24,911 nt of DNA from assembly GCA_947631345.1 (NCBI GenBank), contig CANRKW010000006.1, positions 1 through 24,911 of the forward strand, written 5' to 3'. Positions within the stretch are counted from its first letter, which is position 1. The number at the start of each line of letters is the position of its first letter. Source of the stretch: an uncultured Bacilli bacterium (GTDB lineage Bacteria > Bacillota_I > Bacilli_A > RF39 > UBA660). The notes under the pieces were generated by a model, which did not search any database, was not told the DNA's origin, and saw only the letters and a list, made by a program, of their open reading frames with translations. Positions 1 through 8,420 of this stretch are shown piece by piece. The position numbers were made by a program, and so were the translations under genes.

Positions 1-198
1 TCTACTAGGCATTTACAAGAATATTTAGATTTATTTAGATTTAGAAAAATAATAAAATATACAATAGAATATCTTAAACAAAATAAAGAAATGTATAATT
101 ATTCATTATTACAAACATCAAATATAAAAAATAAAAATGTATGTAAAAGGGAGATGCCTGTTGATGTTAGTGAAAATAATCATATGTCATTTGAATAA
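1..198 (+). pseudogene. IS1595/ISXO2-type transposase, C-terminal end (cut by window edge)
   Basis: Frame 1 is open from the first base to a TAA at 196-198, giving about 65 residues. It begins STRHLQEYLDLFRFRK, which fits the end of the ISXO2-like DDE transposase domain of IS1595-family elements; that domain usually closes with a HLQ-YLD-F-R motif. About 45 polar residues with a Cys follow. Only the 3' end is in the window, so the element could be intact or broken upstream. I could not fix its terminal inverted repeat or target duplication in 199-312, a short AT-rich gap before the neighbouring operon ends. The family call is from memory of the motif, not from a search. Confidence 0.55.
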
Positions 199-312
199 TT
201 CATCAGCACTTTTGTTCATAAGAGATAATAATTTTTATATAACCCTATTTCAATTATATCATTAACTTCTTGCACTTGGAATATTTTTATATTTTAATTT
301 GACTTTATTATT

Positions 313-1350
313 TTATGATTCTAAATTATTTAAAGCTATAATTTTCTTTATTTTAGATTTTAAAGTAAAAGTAGTAACATAAATTAATATCATATGAAGT
401 AAAAGTATTATTCCTGTATACATTAGAATATTATATATTGATATATAAATTGGATTTGTGATTTTTAATAATAAGAAGAAAATAAATAAAACTAATAAAT
501 GTGATAAAACAATAATTAAAATTAATTTTATTAAAATAATATTTTTAATTTTTGAACTTTTAAATCCCAAAATTTTTAGAAGTGCTAAATTTTTGTTTTC
601 AGTGTGAATTAAGTTTTTTATTATATTTATTAAAAATACAGTTATTATTAATATAATTAATACACCAAAATATATATAATTTCTTTTAATATTATTTAAT
701 TCTTCTATTTCTTTTAAATCAGTTGTATCATATAAACTAGCATTATATCCTTTATCTATTAATTTATTAATTGTTTTATTTACATTAATGTATTTATCAA
801 TTACTATATAATATTTATTAGAATTTAAATTGTATATTTTTTGTAATTCATTATCATTTATATAAAATTGGGATGCATTGTTATCTGTAACACCTACTAT
901 TAAAAATTTATAGTCTGTATTATTTATTTTTACATTGATTTCTGTATTAATTAAATCTGTTACTTTTAAATTAAGTGATTTAAGTAACAATTTTGAAATA
1001 ATAATTTCATTAGAATCATTTATACTTCTTCCATATATTATATTTTCATTATGATAAGCATTGATGGTATATGTATGTTCCTCTAATATTAATTTTTGAT
1101 TAGAATATAAAGGATAATAATAATCAATATGATTAATTTCTTTTAAAATTGATATATCTTTTGTATTTAATTCTACTATTCTATTTCTTTCTTTTTTACC
1201 TACTACTTCATAGATTTGATAATCATAATATTTATAATTTATTAGTAAAGTAAGTAAAATAGATATTAAAAATACAAATAAACTTAAGAAGATTAAATAT
1301 TTCTTTTTATCTCTAAAAGCATTAAAAATTATAAATTTCATAATAACCAC
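313..1350 (-). CDS. FtsX-like ABC transporter permease (second exporter, subunit B)
   Basis: This 345-residue membrane protein has the FtsX/MacB permease layout: one N-terminal membrane segment (about 17-38), an extracytoplasmic domain of about 185 residues, then three membrane segments (about 224-244, 268-293, 300-325). It is the last gene of the 3330-to-313 operon and should form a heterodimeric export channel with the permease at 1403-2659, driven by the ATPase at 2656-3330. The start is ambiguous: a GTG at 1350 lies close to AAAGGA, while the ATG three codons later has only a weak GAGTGG in front. Substrate is unknown; related systems handle antimicrobial peptides, lipoproteins or small toxins. 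There is no clear terminator before the transposase fragment. Confidence 0.8.
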   Translation of the reverse strand: MVIMKFIIFNAFRDKKKYLIFLSLFVFLISILLTLLINYKYYDYQIYEVVGKKERNRIVELNTKDISILKEINHIDYYYPLYSNQKLILEEHTYTINAYHNENIIYGRSINDSNEIIISKLLLKSLNLKVTDLINTEINVKINNTDYKFLIVGVTDNNASQFYINDNELQKIYNLNSNKYYIVIDKYINVNKTINKLIDKGYNASLYDTTDLKEIEELNNIKRNYIYFGVLIILIITVFLINIIKNLIHTENKNLALLKILGFKSSKIKNIILIKLILIIVLSHLLVLFIFFLLLKITNPIYISIYNILMYTGIILLLHMILIYVTTFTLKSKIKKIIALNNLES

Positions 1351-1402
1351 TCATTCCTTTCACTTCGTTCAAGGCAGACATAGTCATAAAAATTATTATT
1401 TT

Positions 1403-2659
1403 TCAGACTAACTTCCTATCTATAGTAAATGCACCTATTAATATGTTAATAATGGTAGAAGCAAATAATATAGGTACTACTAATAAAATGGAACTATAGT
1501 TAATGTATAATGTCCATTTATTCATAATAAACGGAAAACAATATAGTATTAATATAGCTAAACCGTATAATATAACAAGTAACAATAATGATAATATTAG
1601 TGAAAAAATAAATTGTATTACTGCTGAAATAATAAATATTGCTTTTATATTTTTTTTGCTATAACCTAAAATAGATAACAATTTATAATTTGAAATATCT
1701 TCTTTTAACTCTTTAATAAATACTATAAATAAAAGTACAAATGAGATTATTAAGGCTATATAAATATATTTAACTACATTATTATGAATTTCTTTAAACC
1801 AAGCTTCATCTATATATGCTATTTCTTTGTATCCATATCCTAAATTATCGAGTTGTGATTTTACAAATTCCATATTTTCTAAATTATCTATTTCTATAGT
1901 TAAAGTTGTTTGATGGATTATATTATTGACTCCTCTTATTACATCGATATCATCTGAATAATAATTATTAATTATTTCCATCATACTATTATTAGTGACA
2001 TAACATATATTTTCATCAAAATGTGTTTTATTATTTTTATAAAATTCTACAATTTTATAGTCTATGCTATATGTTTCTGTTTGAAAAGAACTTTGATAAT
2101 TACTTGTTATAGTTTTATTTAAAAAATCTTTAATTTTAATTTTATTAAATATTGATAAATTTTTATAACTTATAGCATCTGTTGGGTAAAAATTCTCGGG
2201 ACATACCATATAATTACCATCTTCGTCTGGAAAGTTAGTTCCATATACTATTTCTGGTAAAGAATCATTATTACTTGAATTTACTTCTATTTCCCCATTA
2301 AGATTATTTATTTTAAAATCATTAACAGTTAATATTGTTCTTTCTGCATATGTATTTACTACATTAGTGACGTGTGGGATGTTTCTTAATTCTTCTTTTT
2401 GTCTGTTTAACTCTTTATTTAATAAATTTATATATTCTTTATCTGTTTCTTCTAATTCTATATTAATGTCATTTTGAACATCTAGTTTTCTATAAGGTTT
2501 TACATCATAGATATCATTTTTTAAATATTCTTGTGAAGATAGATAATAACTACTAAATCCTAAAATTAAAAAAGCAGTTAAAGATATAAATATAATGTTA
2601 AATATAGTTTCTTTTCTTCTAATTTGAAACTTAATTGCTAATTTAAAATAATTTTTCAT
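1403..2659 (-). CDS. FtsX-like ABC transporter permease (second exporter, subunit A)
   Basis: The 418-residue protein has one membrane segment near 18-38, a large extracytoplasmic domain (about 39-293) and three C-terminal membrane segments (about 295-316, 341-372, 385-410), which is the standard FtsX-like permease plan. Its start overlaps the end of the ATPase gene by 4 bp (ATGA), so the two are translationally coupled. The ectodomain has a pattern P-E-I-V-Y-G followed by M-V-C-P that recurs in the 397-residue permease of the first exporter (S-V-I-Y-G, M-I-C-P), so the two exporters are paralogues. It ends in TGA, one of the stops showing that TGA is not read as Trp here. Substrate unknown. 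Confidence 0.85.
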   Translation of the reverse strand: MKNYFKLAIKFQIRRKETIFNIIFISLTAFLILGFSSYYLSSQEYLKNDIYDVKPYRKLDVQNDINIELEETDKEYINLLNKELNRQKEELRNIPHVTNVVNTYAERTILTVNDFKINNLNGEIEVNSSNNDSLPEIVYGTNFPDEDGNYMVCPENFYPTDAISYKNLSIFNKIKIKDFLNKTITSNYQSSFQTETYSIDYKIVEFYKNNKTHFDENICYVTNNSMMEIINNYYSDDIDVIRGVNNIIHQTTLTIEIDNLENMEFVKSQLDNLGYGYKEIAYIDEAWFKEIHNNVVKYIYIALIISFVLLFIVFIKELKEDISNYKLLSILGYSKKNIKAIFIISAVIQFIFSLILSLLLLVILYGLAILILYCFPFIMNKWTLYINYSSILLVVPILFASTIINILIGAFTIDRKLV

Positions 2660-3330
2660 TTACTTACCTCTTTTATATATCCATTTTCAAGTTTTAATAC
2701 AATATCTGCATAGTTTTTTACAGTATTACTATGACTAACAACTATAACACATTTACCATTTTTTGAAAGGTTTTTAAGTATTTTCATAATTTTTTCTTCA
2801 TTTTCTGGATCTAATGAGCCTGTTGGTTCATCTGCTAATATGATACTAGGATTATTAATTAAGGCTCTTGCAATTGCTACTCTTTGTTGTTCTCCACCTG
2901 ATAATTCTTTAGGATAGTGATTTATTCTATCTTTTAGTCCTAATTTTTCTAATATTTCAGAAGCTAATTTCTTTCTATCATTGTCTTTAATACTTTTATT
3001 GACATAAGTAGGAAGTAAAACATTTTCGTATGCTTTCATAAGAGGATTTAAGTAATATGACTGAAATATGAAACCAATTTCTTTATTTCTTATATTAGAT
3101 TTTTCGTCGTCATTTAAATCCTTTGTATTTTTATTGTTAATTATTAGTTCTCCATCACTTAAAGGAAGTAATAGACCTAGTATTTGAATTAATGTTGATT
3201 TACCTGCCCCACTTTTACCTATAATACAATATAATGTATTTGGTTTGAAAACATAATCTATATTTTTTAAAACTTCTATAGTTTTTTTATTTTTGATATA
3301 ATTTTTTGATATTTTACATAATTTTATCAT
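2656..3330 (-). CDS. ABC transporter ATPase, LolD/MacB type (second exporter)
   Basis: A 224-residue nucleotide-binding subunit, normal length for this family. Visible motifs: Walker A GKSGAGKST (38-46), Q-loop glutamine at 90, signature LSGGEQQR (143-150), Walker B IILADEP (163-169) and an H-loop VVSHS near 200. It powers the two FtsX-like permeases encoded directly downstream. A strong GGAGG lies 6 nt before the ATG. It is first in its operon: a terminator at 3485-3532 separates it from the preceding exporter genes, and the region just upstream (3349-3422) repeats the element found before the other ATPase. The walk from Walker A to signature is in exact register with the ATPase at 5436-6101, supporting recent common ancestry. 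Confidence 0.93.
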   Translation of the reverse strand: MIKLCKISKNYIKNKKTIEVLKNIDYVFKPNTLYCIIGKSGAGKSTLIQILGLLLPLSDGELIINNKNTKDLNDDEKSNIRNKEIGFIFQSYYLNPLMKAYENVLLPTYVNKSIKDNDRKKLASEILEKLGLKDRINHYPKELSGGEQQRVAIARALINNPSIILADEPTGSLDPENEEKIMKILKNLSKNGKCVIVVSHSNTVKNYADIVLKLENGYIKEVSK

Positions 3331-3348
3331 TTATACCTCCATTTAGAT

Positions 3349-3422
3349 AAGAATAACAATTATTTAAAAATTATTACACAGCTTTTAAGTTTAGTTACTG
3401 AATTTTTAAGATTAGTTTAATA
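3349..3422 (-). promoter_or_regulatory. Duplicated 74-bp upstream element, copy B
   Basis: About 66 of 74 bases match 6141-6214, with the first 32 bases identical. It ends about 20 bp before the ATPase start at 3330. On the minus strand it contains two tandem 11-mers, AATAATTTTTA and AATAATTGTTA, followed by a possible -10 (TGTTAT) 17 bp after CTGTGT. I infer a promoter plus a regulator-binding direct repeat; no protein-binding data can be read from sequence. Confidence 0.6.
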
Positions 3423-3484
3423 TTTAAATATTTTTAAGTTAATTCTATTTTAACATTTATCATTTAGATTTAATATATATAATT

Positions 3485-3532
3485 AAAAAAATCAATAAAT
3501 AGCAGAACAAAATCTGAGTAATTATTGATTTT
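3485..3532 (-). terminator. Rho-independent terminator of the first exporter operon
   Basis: An 11-bp perfect stem (3488-3498 with 3522-3532) overlaps the stop codon of the 239-residue permease. A small inner stem (CAGA/TCTG) lies in the loop, and a T run follows on the minus strand. It separates the first exporter operon from the second. Confidence 0.75.
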
Positions 3533-4250
3533 ATAAAGAGTTTACCTCTAATTTGCTTCTAATAAATGTATTTGTAACTATAATCATTATTACTAAATAT
3601 ATAAACATATAAATATATATATTTATAAAATCTAAAATTTTAATATTAATACTAAAAAATAATCTATTTATTATTAAAGATAATAATATTATTATAAAAC
3701 ATATTATAGAATATATAATAAATAAGAATAAATTATATATAATTAATATCTTATTTTTACTAAAACCTATTACTTTATATAATTCTATTTCTTTATTTAT
3801 TAGTAATATATAATTAATAGAAGTTAATATAAGTAATATTACTAAAAGTATTTTTAAAAAGAAAATTATTATATGTAATAGTTTTACATAATTTATACCT
3901 ATTTCACTTGTAAGAGAAAGTGTATTTATAATAGAATCTATTTTTGAATCCATATTTTCTTTAAATAAATTCATACTTTCTTTTGATTTAAATGTAATAT
4001 AATAAGTATTATTATCTATTTCTATATTTTCAATATCTCTTTCATATTTATTTATATCTGTTTCTGTTATACTTTCACTTGTAAATATTAAAGTTCTATA
4101 TTCATCTTTTTTTGTTTCTTGTTTTTCAATATTACTTAAATAAGTTTTAATTAATATTAAAGAAGATATAAGTAAAAATATTAAAAATACTACTTTTATA
4201 TTCTTTTTTAATATTTCTTTTTTAGTTAATCCTTTTAATAAAATATACAT
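3531..4250 (-). CDS. Short FtsX-like ABC transporter permease (first exporter, subunit B)
   Basis: At 239 residues this is short for an FtsX-like permease. It keeps the plan of one N-terminal membrane segment (about 20-38), a reduced ectodomain of about 85 residues, and three C-terminal membrane segments (about 125-150, 165-190, 205-228). It is the last gene of the first exporter operon; its start codon overlaps the stop of the preceding permease by one base (TAATG). Its counterpart in the second exporter (313-1350) is about 105 residues longer, almost all in the ectodomain, so either this copy has lost part of its outer domain or the pair handle different substrates. The sequence is extremely rich in Ile, Leu and Asn. 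Confidence 0.78.
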   Translation of the reverse strand: MYILLKGLTKKEILKKNIKVVFLIFLLISSLILIKTYLSNIEKQETKKDEYRTLIFTSESITETDINKYERDIENIEIDNNTYYITFKSKESMNLFKENMDSKIDSIINTLSLTSEIGINYVKLLHIIIFFLKILLVILLILTSINYILLINKEIELYKVIGFSKNKILIIYNLFLFIIYSIICFIIILLSLIINRLFFSINIKILDFINIYIYMFIYLVIMIIVTNTFIRSKLEVNSL

Positions 4251-5443
4251 TATATATTTAGCTCCTTTATTGATTTTTTGTTCATATTTTTTATATGTTT
4301 ATTAATTATAAATTTAATAAATAACATTATTATTAATACAAATATTATATTTGGTAATAAAGATATTTTAATATTTAATAATCTAAATGTTATATTATTT
4401 CTTAATAAATACAAAATTATATATTTTATTATAATAATAATTATACTAGAAATAATTAAAGATTTTATAAGTAATTCTAATATACTATATAGAAGTATTT
4501 TACTTAAGTCTTTATCTTTAAATCCAAGAGATTTATAAAGAAGTATTGTTTTATTTTTATCTTTTATATATATTTTTAAATATAAATTTAATATAAATAA
4601 TGATATAACTATAAAACTAATTAATAAAATTAAAGATATATTAAGTGTTGTATCTAAAAAATCTGTAACTAAATATGGAACAAAATATGGAATATTATTT
4701 TTATCTAAAATTGAAGTTATTTTATCTACCATTTTATTTTTATTTACATATATTTTTATAGGATTTTCGTATTCGTCAACGTGTTCTGATACTAAATTAG
4801 GTGCGATAGAGAAAAATGTGTCTTCTTTTATATAACATCTATTATATGAATAAGTATAATCTCCTGAATATAAACCTACTAATTTAAAATCATATGGGTA
4901 TTCTATTCTTTCTCTTATGTTTGTTTCTTTATTAGTTCTATAAGTATGAAATGTTAATGTAAATGTTTCATTTAAATAATCTTTCATATTTATATAAGTA
5001 CTTATGTCATTACCTGCTTGTACTTTAGGTACCATATAATCTGGACATATCATATCATATTCGTTTTTTAAAGAGTTTCCATATATAACACTAGGTGTAA
5101 ATGTTTCTATTGCGGGATAGATACTAACATCATCATTTCTTACTTTACTAAATACTGCTGTAGTAGATTCCATATCAAATGATTTATAGAAGATTTTTAC
5201 AACATTTTTGTTGTTTTCTAAATTTAATTCTTGTACTTTATCTTTATAGGATTCATCCACTTCTATTATTCTAAATTCATATGTTAAATCTTTTATAAAA
5301 TTTATTGAATCATTATAAGTCTTATAGAAAGAAAAAGGTATATATATAATTAATAATATTAAAACAATAATTAAAATAAATATTATTCTTTTAGAAACAC
5401 TTTTATTATTTTTATGGGCTAGTAAAAATAAACTTCTATTCAT
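4250..5443 (-). CDS. FtsX-like ABC transporter permease (first exporter, subunit A)
   Basis: A 397-residue permease with an N-terminal membrane segment (about 20-40), an ectodomain to about residue 266, and three C-terminal membrane segments (about 268-292, 315-345, 360-378). The ectodomain shares the S-V-I-Y-G ... M-I-C-P pattern with the 418-residue permease of the second exporter. The start overlaps the ATPase gene by 8 bp and the stop overlaps the next permease by one base, so all three genes form one tightly coupled operon. Function is ATP-driven transport or mechanotransmission across the cytoplasmic membrane; the substrate cannot be deduced. Confidence 0.85.
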   Translation of the reverse strand: MNRSLFLLAHKNNKSVSKRIIFILIIVLILLIIYIPFSFYKTYNDSINFIKDLTYEFRIIEVDESYKDKVQELNLENNKNVVKIFYKSFDMESTTAVFSKVRNDDVSIYPAIETFTPSVIYGNSLKNEYDMICPDYMVPKVQAGNDISTYINMKDYLNETFTLTFHTYRTNKETNIRERIEYPYDFKLVGLYSGDYTYSYNRCYIKEDTFFSIAPNLVSEHVDEYENPIKIYVNKNKMVDKITSILDKNNIPYFVPYLVTDFLDTTLNISLILLISFIVISLFILNLYLKIYIKDKNKTILLYKSLGFKDKDLSKILLYSILELLIKSLIISSIIIIIIKYIILYLLRNNITFRLLNIKISLLPNIIFVLIIMLFIKFIINKHIKNMNKKSIKELNI

Positions 5444-6101
5444 AACTAATTACCCCATCATTTATGTAGAATACTTTATCTGCGTATTTTTTAATTTTAT
5501 CATTATGTGTAACTACTATAATACATTTATCCTTAGATATTTTTTTTAAGAGTTCAAAAATATAGTCTTCATTTTTACTATCTAGGTTTCCTGTTGGTTC
5601 ATCTGCTATTATATAAGCTGGGTTGTTAATTAATGCTCTTGCTATACTTACTCTTCCCTTTTCTCCACCTGATAACTTATTTGGGTAATAATTAATTCTA
5701 TTACTAAGACCTAATTTGGTTAGTAAAGTTATTCCTCTTTCTTTTCTTTCTTTAGAACTTATTTCTTTATTAATTATTGTTGGTAATATTACATTTTCTA
5801 GTACAGTTAAATTCTCGTCTAAATAATGAGACTGAAAAACAAATCCTATTTCTTTATTTCTTATTTCTGCTTTTCTTGCATTGGATAATTCATTTACATC
5901 AATATTATCTAAAGTATATTTGCCAGTAGTTAAGTTATCTAAAAGACCTAATATATTAATTAGTGTTGTTTTACCCGCTCCACTTCTTCCCATAATAGCA
6001 TATAACTTGCCTTTTCCAAAACTAATATTTATGTTTTTTAATACGTGTATTTCATTTTCTTCATTTTGATTAAATATTTTATTTACATTTTCTAAATTCA
6101 T
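5436..6101 (-). CDS. ABC transporter ATPase, LolD/MacB type (first exporter)
   Basis: A 221-residue ATPase with Walker A GRSGAGKTT (38-46), Q-loop at 90, signature LSGGEKGRV (143-151), Walker B YIIADEP (163-169) and H-loop VVTHN. The signature carries K-G where the family normally has Q-Q (its paralogue has LSGGEQQRV); the core LSGGE is intact, so activity is not in doubt. AGGTGA precedes the ATG at a good distance. The 107-bp gap from the XRE regulator carries the duplicated 74-bp element, so it may be transcribed from its own promoter as well as by read-through from the regulator. It partners the permeases at 4250-5443 and 3531-4250. Confidence 0.93.
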   Translation of the reverse strand: MNLENVNKIFNQNEENEIHVLKNINISFGKGKLYAIMGRSGAGKTTLINILGLLDNLTTGKYTLDNIDVNELSNARKAEIRNKEIGFVFQSHYLDENLTVLENVILPTIINKEISSKERKERGITLLTKLGLSNRINYYPNKLSGGEKGRVSIARALINNPAYIIADEPTGNLDSKNEDYIFELLKKISKDKCIIVVTHNDKIKKYADKVFYINDGVISYE

Positions 6102-6140
6102 TTTATAATCACCTATCTTTATTTAAATTTTCTATAAGAA

Positions 6141-6214
6141 AAGAATAACAATTATTTAAAAATTATTACACAACTTTTAAGCATAATTACTAAATTTTTG
6201 AGTTAAGTTTAATA
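6141..6214 (-). promoter_or_regulatory. Duplicated 74-bp upstream element, copy A
   Basis: Matches 3349-3422 at about 66 of 74 positions and includes the last 6 bp of the XRE gene. Minus-strand reading: TTGTGT, 17 bp, TGTTAT as a weak promoter candidate, overlapping the tandem 11-mers AATAATTTTTA and AATAATTGTTA. Its conservation while the flanking sequence differs suggests a shared regulatory site, or a duplication that started at the end of the regulator gene. Confidence 0.6.
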
Positions 6215-6988
6215 AAATAGTTTATTGTTAGCAAATTCTTCAGTCATATCTAAATCAATTTTAACATCTGTTGTCACATCATTTATATCAACATAAGAAA
6301 GTAATATATACATATCTTTTAAATCTTCATAAGTTATTAATTCATCATTATAAAATTGGCTATTAAAATTTACTCTAGCAGGTTTTAATGCTTGTGATAT
6401 TTTAATATTATCTACAACAATATTTTCTCTACTAACATAAAATGTAGTATCACCACTCTGTACTCGAATTGAATATTCTTTAATAATTGGTTCTAAATCA
6501 GTACCTATAGTTATATCATCAAAATCAATATTTTGGATAACTAATATTTCTTGATTTTGATTAAATACTACATAGCCATCTACTAAGTACATATCATTTT
6601 TACTTTTTATGGAAAATACCTTATTTCTATTAAAATTAGTTATAGTATAAATTATACTAAATAAAGAAATAAGAACTAATATTATAATTAAAATACATAG
6701 AAAGATTCTTTTTATCAAATGTTTCTTACCTAAATTAATACTATTTATTAATACTTTGTTACCTTTCTTTTTATCTTCATTAACTTCTCCATTTAAAATA
6801 TCTTGTACAGTAACATTAAAAACACGACTTAATTCACATAATAAAGTAGTATCAGGTATATTTATTCCTCTTTCCCACTTAGATATTGTTTTATCACTTA
6901 CTCTTATTTTTTCTGCTAATTCTTCTTGTGTTAAATTATTATCTTTTCTTAATTTTGCAATAAACTTTCCTATTTTTTCTTGATTCAT
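6209..6988 (-). CDS. Membrane-anchored XRE-family transcriptional regulator
   Basis: The 259-residue protein has an N-terminal XRE/Cro-type HTH (about 6-66; LTQEELAEKIRVSDKTISKW is the diagnostic stretch), a short linker, one membrane segment (about 91-115), and an extracytoplasmic C-terminal domain of about 140 residues with no motif I recognise. This topology suggests a one-component regulator that senses an outside or membrane signal and binds DNA at the membrane. It precedes two exporter operons on the same strand, so it probably controls them, perhaps through the element repeated at 6141-6214 and 3349-3422; this is inference. GGAGG lies 6 nt before the ATG. Confidence 0.85.
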   Translation of the reverse strand: MNQEKIGKFIAKLRKDNNLTQEELAEKIRVSDKTISKWERGINIPDTTLLCELSRVFNVTVQDILNGEVNEDKKKGNKVLINSINLGKKHLIKRIFLCILIIILVLISLFSIIYTITNFNRNKVFSIKSKNDMYLVDGYVVFNQNQEILVIQNIDFDDITIGTDLEPIIKEYSIRVQSGDTTFYVSRENIVVDNIKISQALKPARVNFNSQFYNDELITYEDLKDMYILLSYVDINDVTTDVKIDLDMTEEFANNKLFY

Positions 6989-7108
6989 TTTTCCTCCTTT
7001 TAATCTATATCTAAATTACTTACTGTTATACAAAATACTCTATATTAACATTTTTAAATTTACTTGAAACTATTATTTTCTAATCTTATTTTTGACCTTA
7101 ATATACAC

Positions 7109-7155
7109 GATAACTCCAAAAAAATCAATACAAAACAGATTAATTTGGAGTTATC
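7109..7155. repeat. Large inverted repeat between the VanZ gene and the XRE gene
   Basis: A 12-bp perfect inverted repeat, GATAACTCCAAA (7109-7120) and its complement (7144-7155). Partial inner pairing (AATC/GATT) makes a longer hairpin. There is no immediate T run on either strand, so it is not a standard terminator. It could be an operator for the XRE gene, a transcript-end structure or an old element end. Confidence 0.5.
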
Positions 7156-7176
7156 ACTAATTTTTTGACTTTTTTT

Positions 7177-7208
7177 AAAACAAGTATGTAAAAAAGCATA
7201 CTTGTTTT
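7177..7208 (-). terminator. Probable terminator of the flavin reductase/VanZ transcript
   Basis: A 12-bp perfect stem, AAAACAAGTATG with its complement, and an 8-nt loop that overlaps the VanZ stop codon. The T stretch on the minus strand lies inside the end of the stem and A residues follow, so it is a weaker terminator than the others in the window. Confidence 0.5.
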
Positions 7209-7806
7209 ATATTTTGCTTTTACTTATCAATTTATTTATTATGAAAATAATAAAGTAGCCCACTATTATTCCTAAAAAGTTCATTATTATGTCATCTGTA
7301 TCAAAACTTCTTCCTACAATAGGTTGTATAAATTCAATAATAATTGGAATTAATAAAGCGTACACGAAAATTGTTTTATTATTTATTTTCTTAAAGCATA
7401 AGTTTAGTAATATTCCAAGTGGCACAAACATGAGTAAATTTCCTAATAACATTGTTTTTACCCAACTACCTAAAACATACTCTCCTATTATAACTTTATA
7501 TATTGTAGGTACTAAGTTAAAGGAAAAAGTTAGTATTCCATCAAATGGATTATATAATACTTTATTAAATACAAATTGCCAAATGGCACTCCAAAAATTA
7601 GATGGAACTAATAAAAGGTTAAAAAGTCCTGTTAAATAACAAATGAAAACTAAATATATTAGTTCTCTTTTGTAGTTTATTTTAATATTTTTTCTCTTTA
7701 TATAAATAATTTTAACTATAATATAAATGATATCTACAAGTAATGTAATAGGCACAACTTTTATAAACTCACTTATAATGGAATCACTTAAAAATAAATT
7801 TTTCAT
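7207..7806 (-). CDS. VanZ-family membrane protein
   Basis: About 199 residues with five or so membrane segments and the VanZ-domain signature near the C-terminus: an E-F-I-Q-P segment, then R-S-F-D-T-D-D, then M-N-F-L-G-I-I-V-G, the conserved E..Q ... R..D..D...N..G pattern. VanZ proteins give low-level teicoplanin resistance in enterococci; most homologues are uncharacterised membrane proteins. I chose the ATG at 7806 rather than an in-frame TTG at 7818 because GGAGAG sits 4 nt before that ATG. It lies 13 bp downstream of the flavin reductase gene and is probably co-transcribed with it. Confidence 0.82.
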   Translation of the reverse strand: MKNLFLSDSIISEFIKVVPITLLVDIIYIIVKIIYIKRKNIKINYKRELIYLVFICYLTGLFNLLLVPSNFWSAIWQFVFNKVLYNPFDGILTFSFNLVPTIYKVIIGEYVLGSWVKTMLLGNLLMFVPLGILLNLCFKKINNKTIFVYALLIPIIIEFIQPIVGRSFDTDDIIMNFLGIIVGYFIIFIINKLISKSKI

Positions 7807-7819
7807 AAAACTCTCCAAT

Positions 7820-8371
7820 TTATTTAAGTTTTAAGCCATCTTTAAAGGCTTCTCCTACTCTTTCTGTTACTTTATAATAGCCGTGTGTATATGGATCAAA
7901 GGCTATTGCTGAAACTTTAGATATATCAACAGTATCATTTGTCATAACATTTTCGTCTACTGACACATTAACTACTTTTCCTACTACACCACAGTCATTA
8001 TATTCTATAAATTCGCACTCTAAACATATTGGAAATTCATTTATTATTGGAGCATCAACATTACTAGATTTTGTAATAGTTAAACCACTTTTTTGAAATT
8101 TATCAGGTGTATTATTTGCTGATACCATACCAAAATAATCTGCTTCAACAACGTGTTTAGTGTCAGCTATACTAACTGTAAAACTTTTCCTTTCTTTAAT
8201 ATTTTTTACTGTTTTGTGTGTTTCAGTTAAATTTAAAATTACTTCATTTCTTTCTAACATTGTTCCCCAAGCAGCATTCATAACATCAACACTTCCATCA
8301 GTGTTATATGTTCCTATCATTAATACTGGCATTGGAAATATTCCCTCTGTTACTTTAATATTCTTTCTCAT
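7820..8371 (-). CDS. Flavin reductase family (FMN-binding split barrel) protein
   Basis: A 183-residue protein of the flavin reductase-like / flavoredoxin type. Supporting features are the N-terminal P-M-P-V-L-M-I-G-T strand, N-A-A-W-G-T (the usual FMN-binding segment), the E-T-H-K-T-V-K-N-I-K stretch, S-F-T-V-S-I, and a late C-x-G-G-x-like G-V-V-G-K-V strand. Such proteins bind FMN and transfer electrons from NAD(P)H or a partner; the physiological partner cannot be read here. AAAGGA lies about 11 nt before the ATG. It starts 49 bp after the preceding ABC permease gene and leads directly into vanZ. Confidence 0.82.
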   Translation of the reverse strand: MRKNIKVTEGIFPMPVLMIGTYNTDGSVDVMNAAWGTMLERNEVILNLTETHKTVKNIKERKSFTVSIADTKHVVEADYFGMVSANNTPDKFQKSGLTITKSSNVDAPIINEFPICLECEFIEYNDCGVVGKVVNVSVDENVMTNDTVDISKVSAIAFDPYTHGYYKVTERVGEAFKDGLKLK

Positions 8372-8420
8372 ATATTATCAAATCCTTTCTACTTTCCGTT
8401 ATAACATTATATGTATTTTT

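Noticed and set aside
199..312. Terminal inverted repeat of the transposase element
   Set aside because: Without the other end of the element, no repeat pair or target duplication could be identified.
1403..1405. Mycoplasma-type genetic code suggested by the low GC
   Set aside because: TGA ends this permease gene, and all Trp codons I examined are TGG.
6756..6983. Long antisense frames opposite the XRE, VanZ, tgt, queA and mutS genes
   Set aside because: They lie opposite well-supported genes, lack ribosome-binding sites and have compositions expected from reverse complements.
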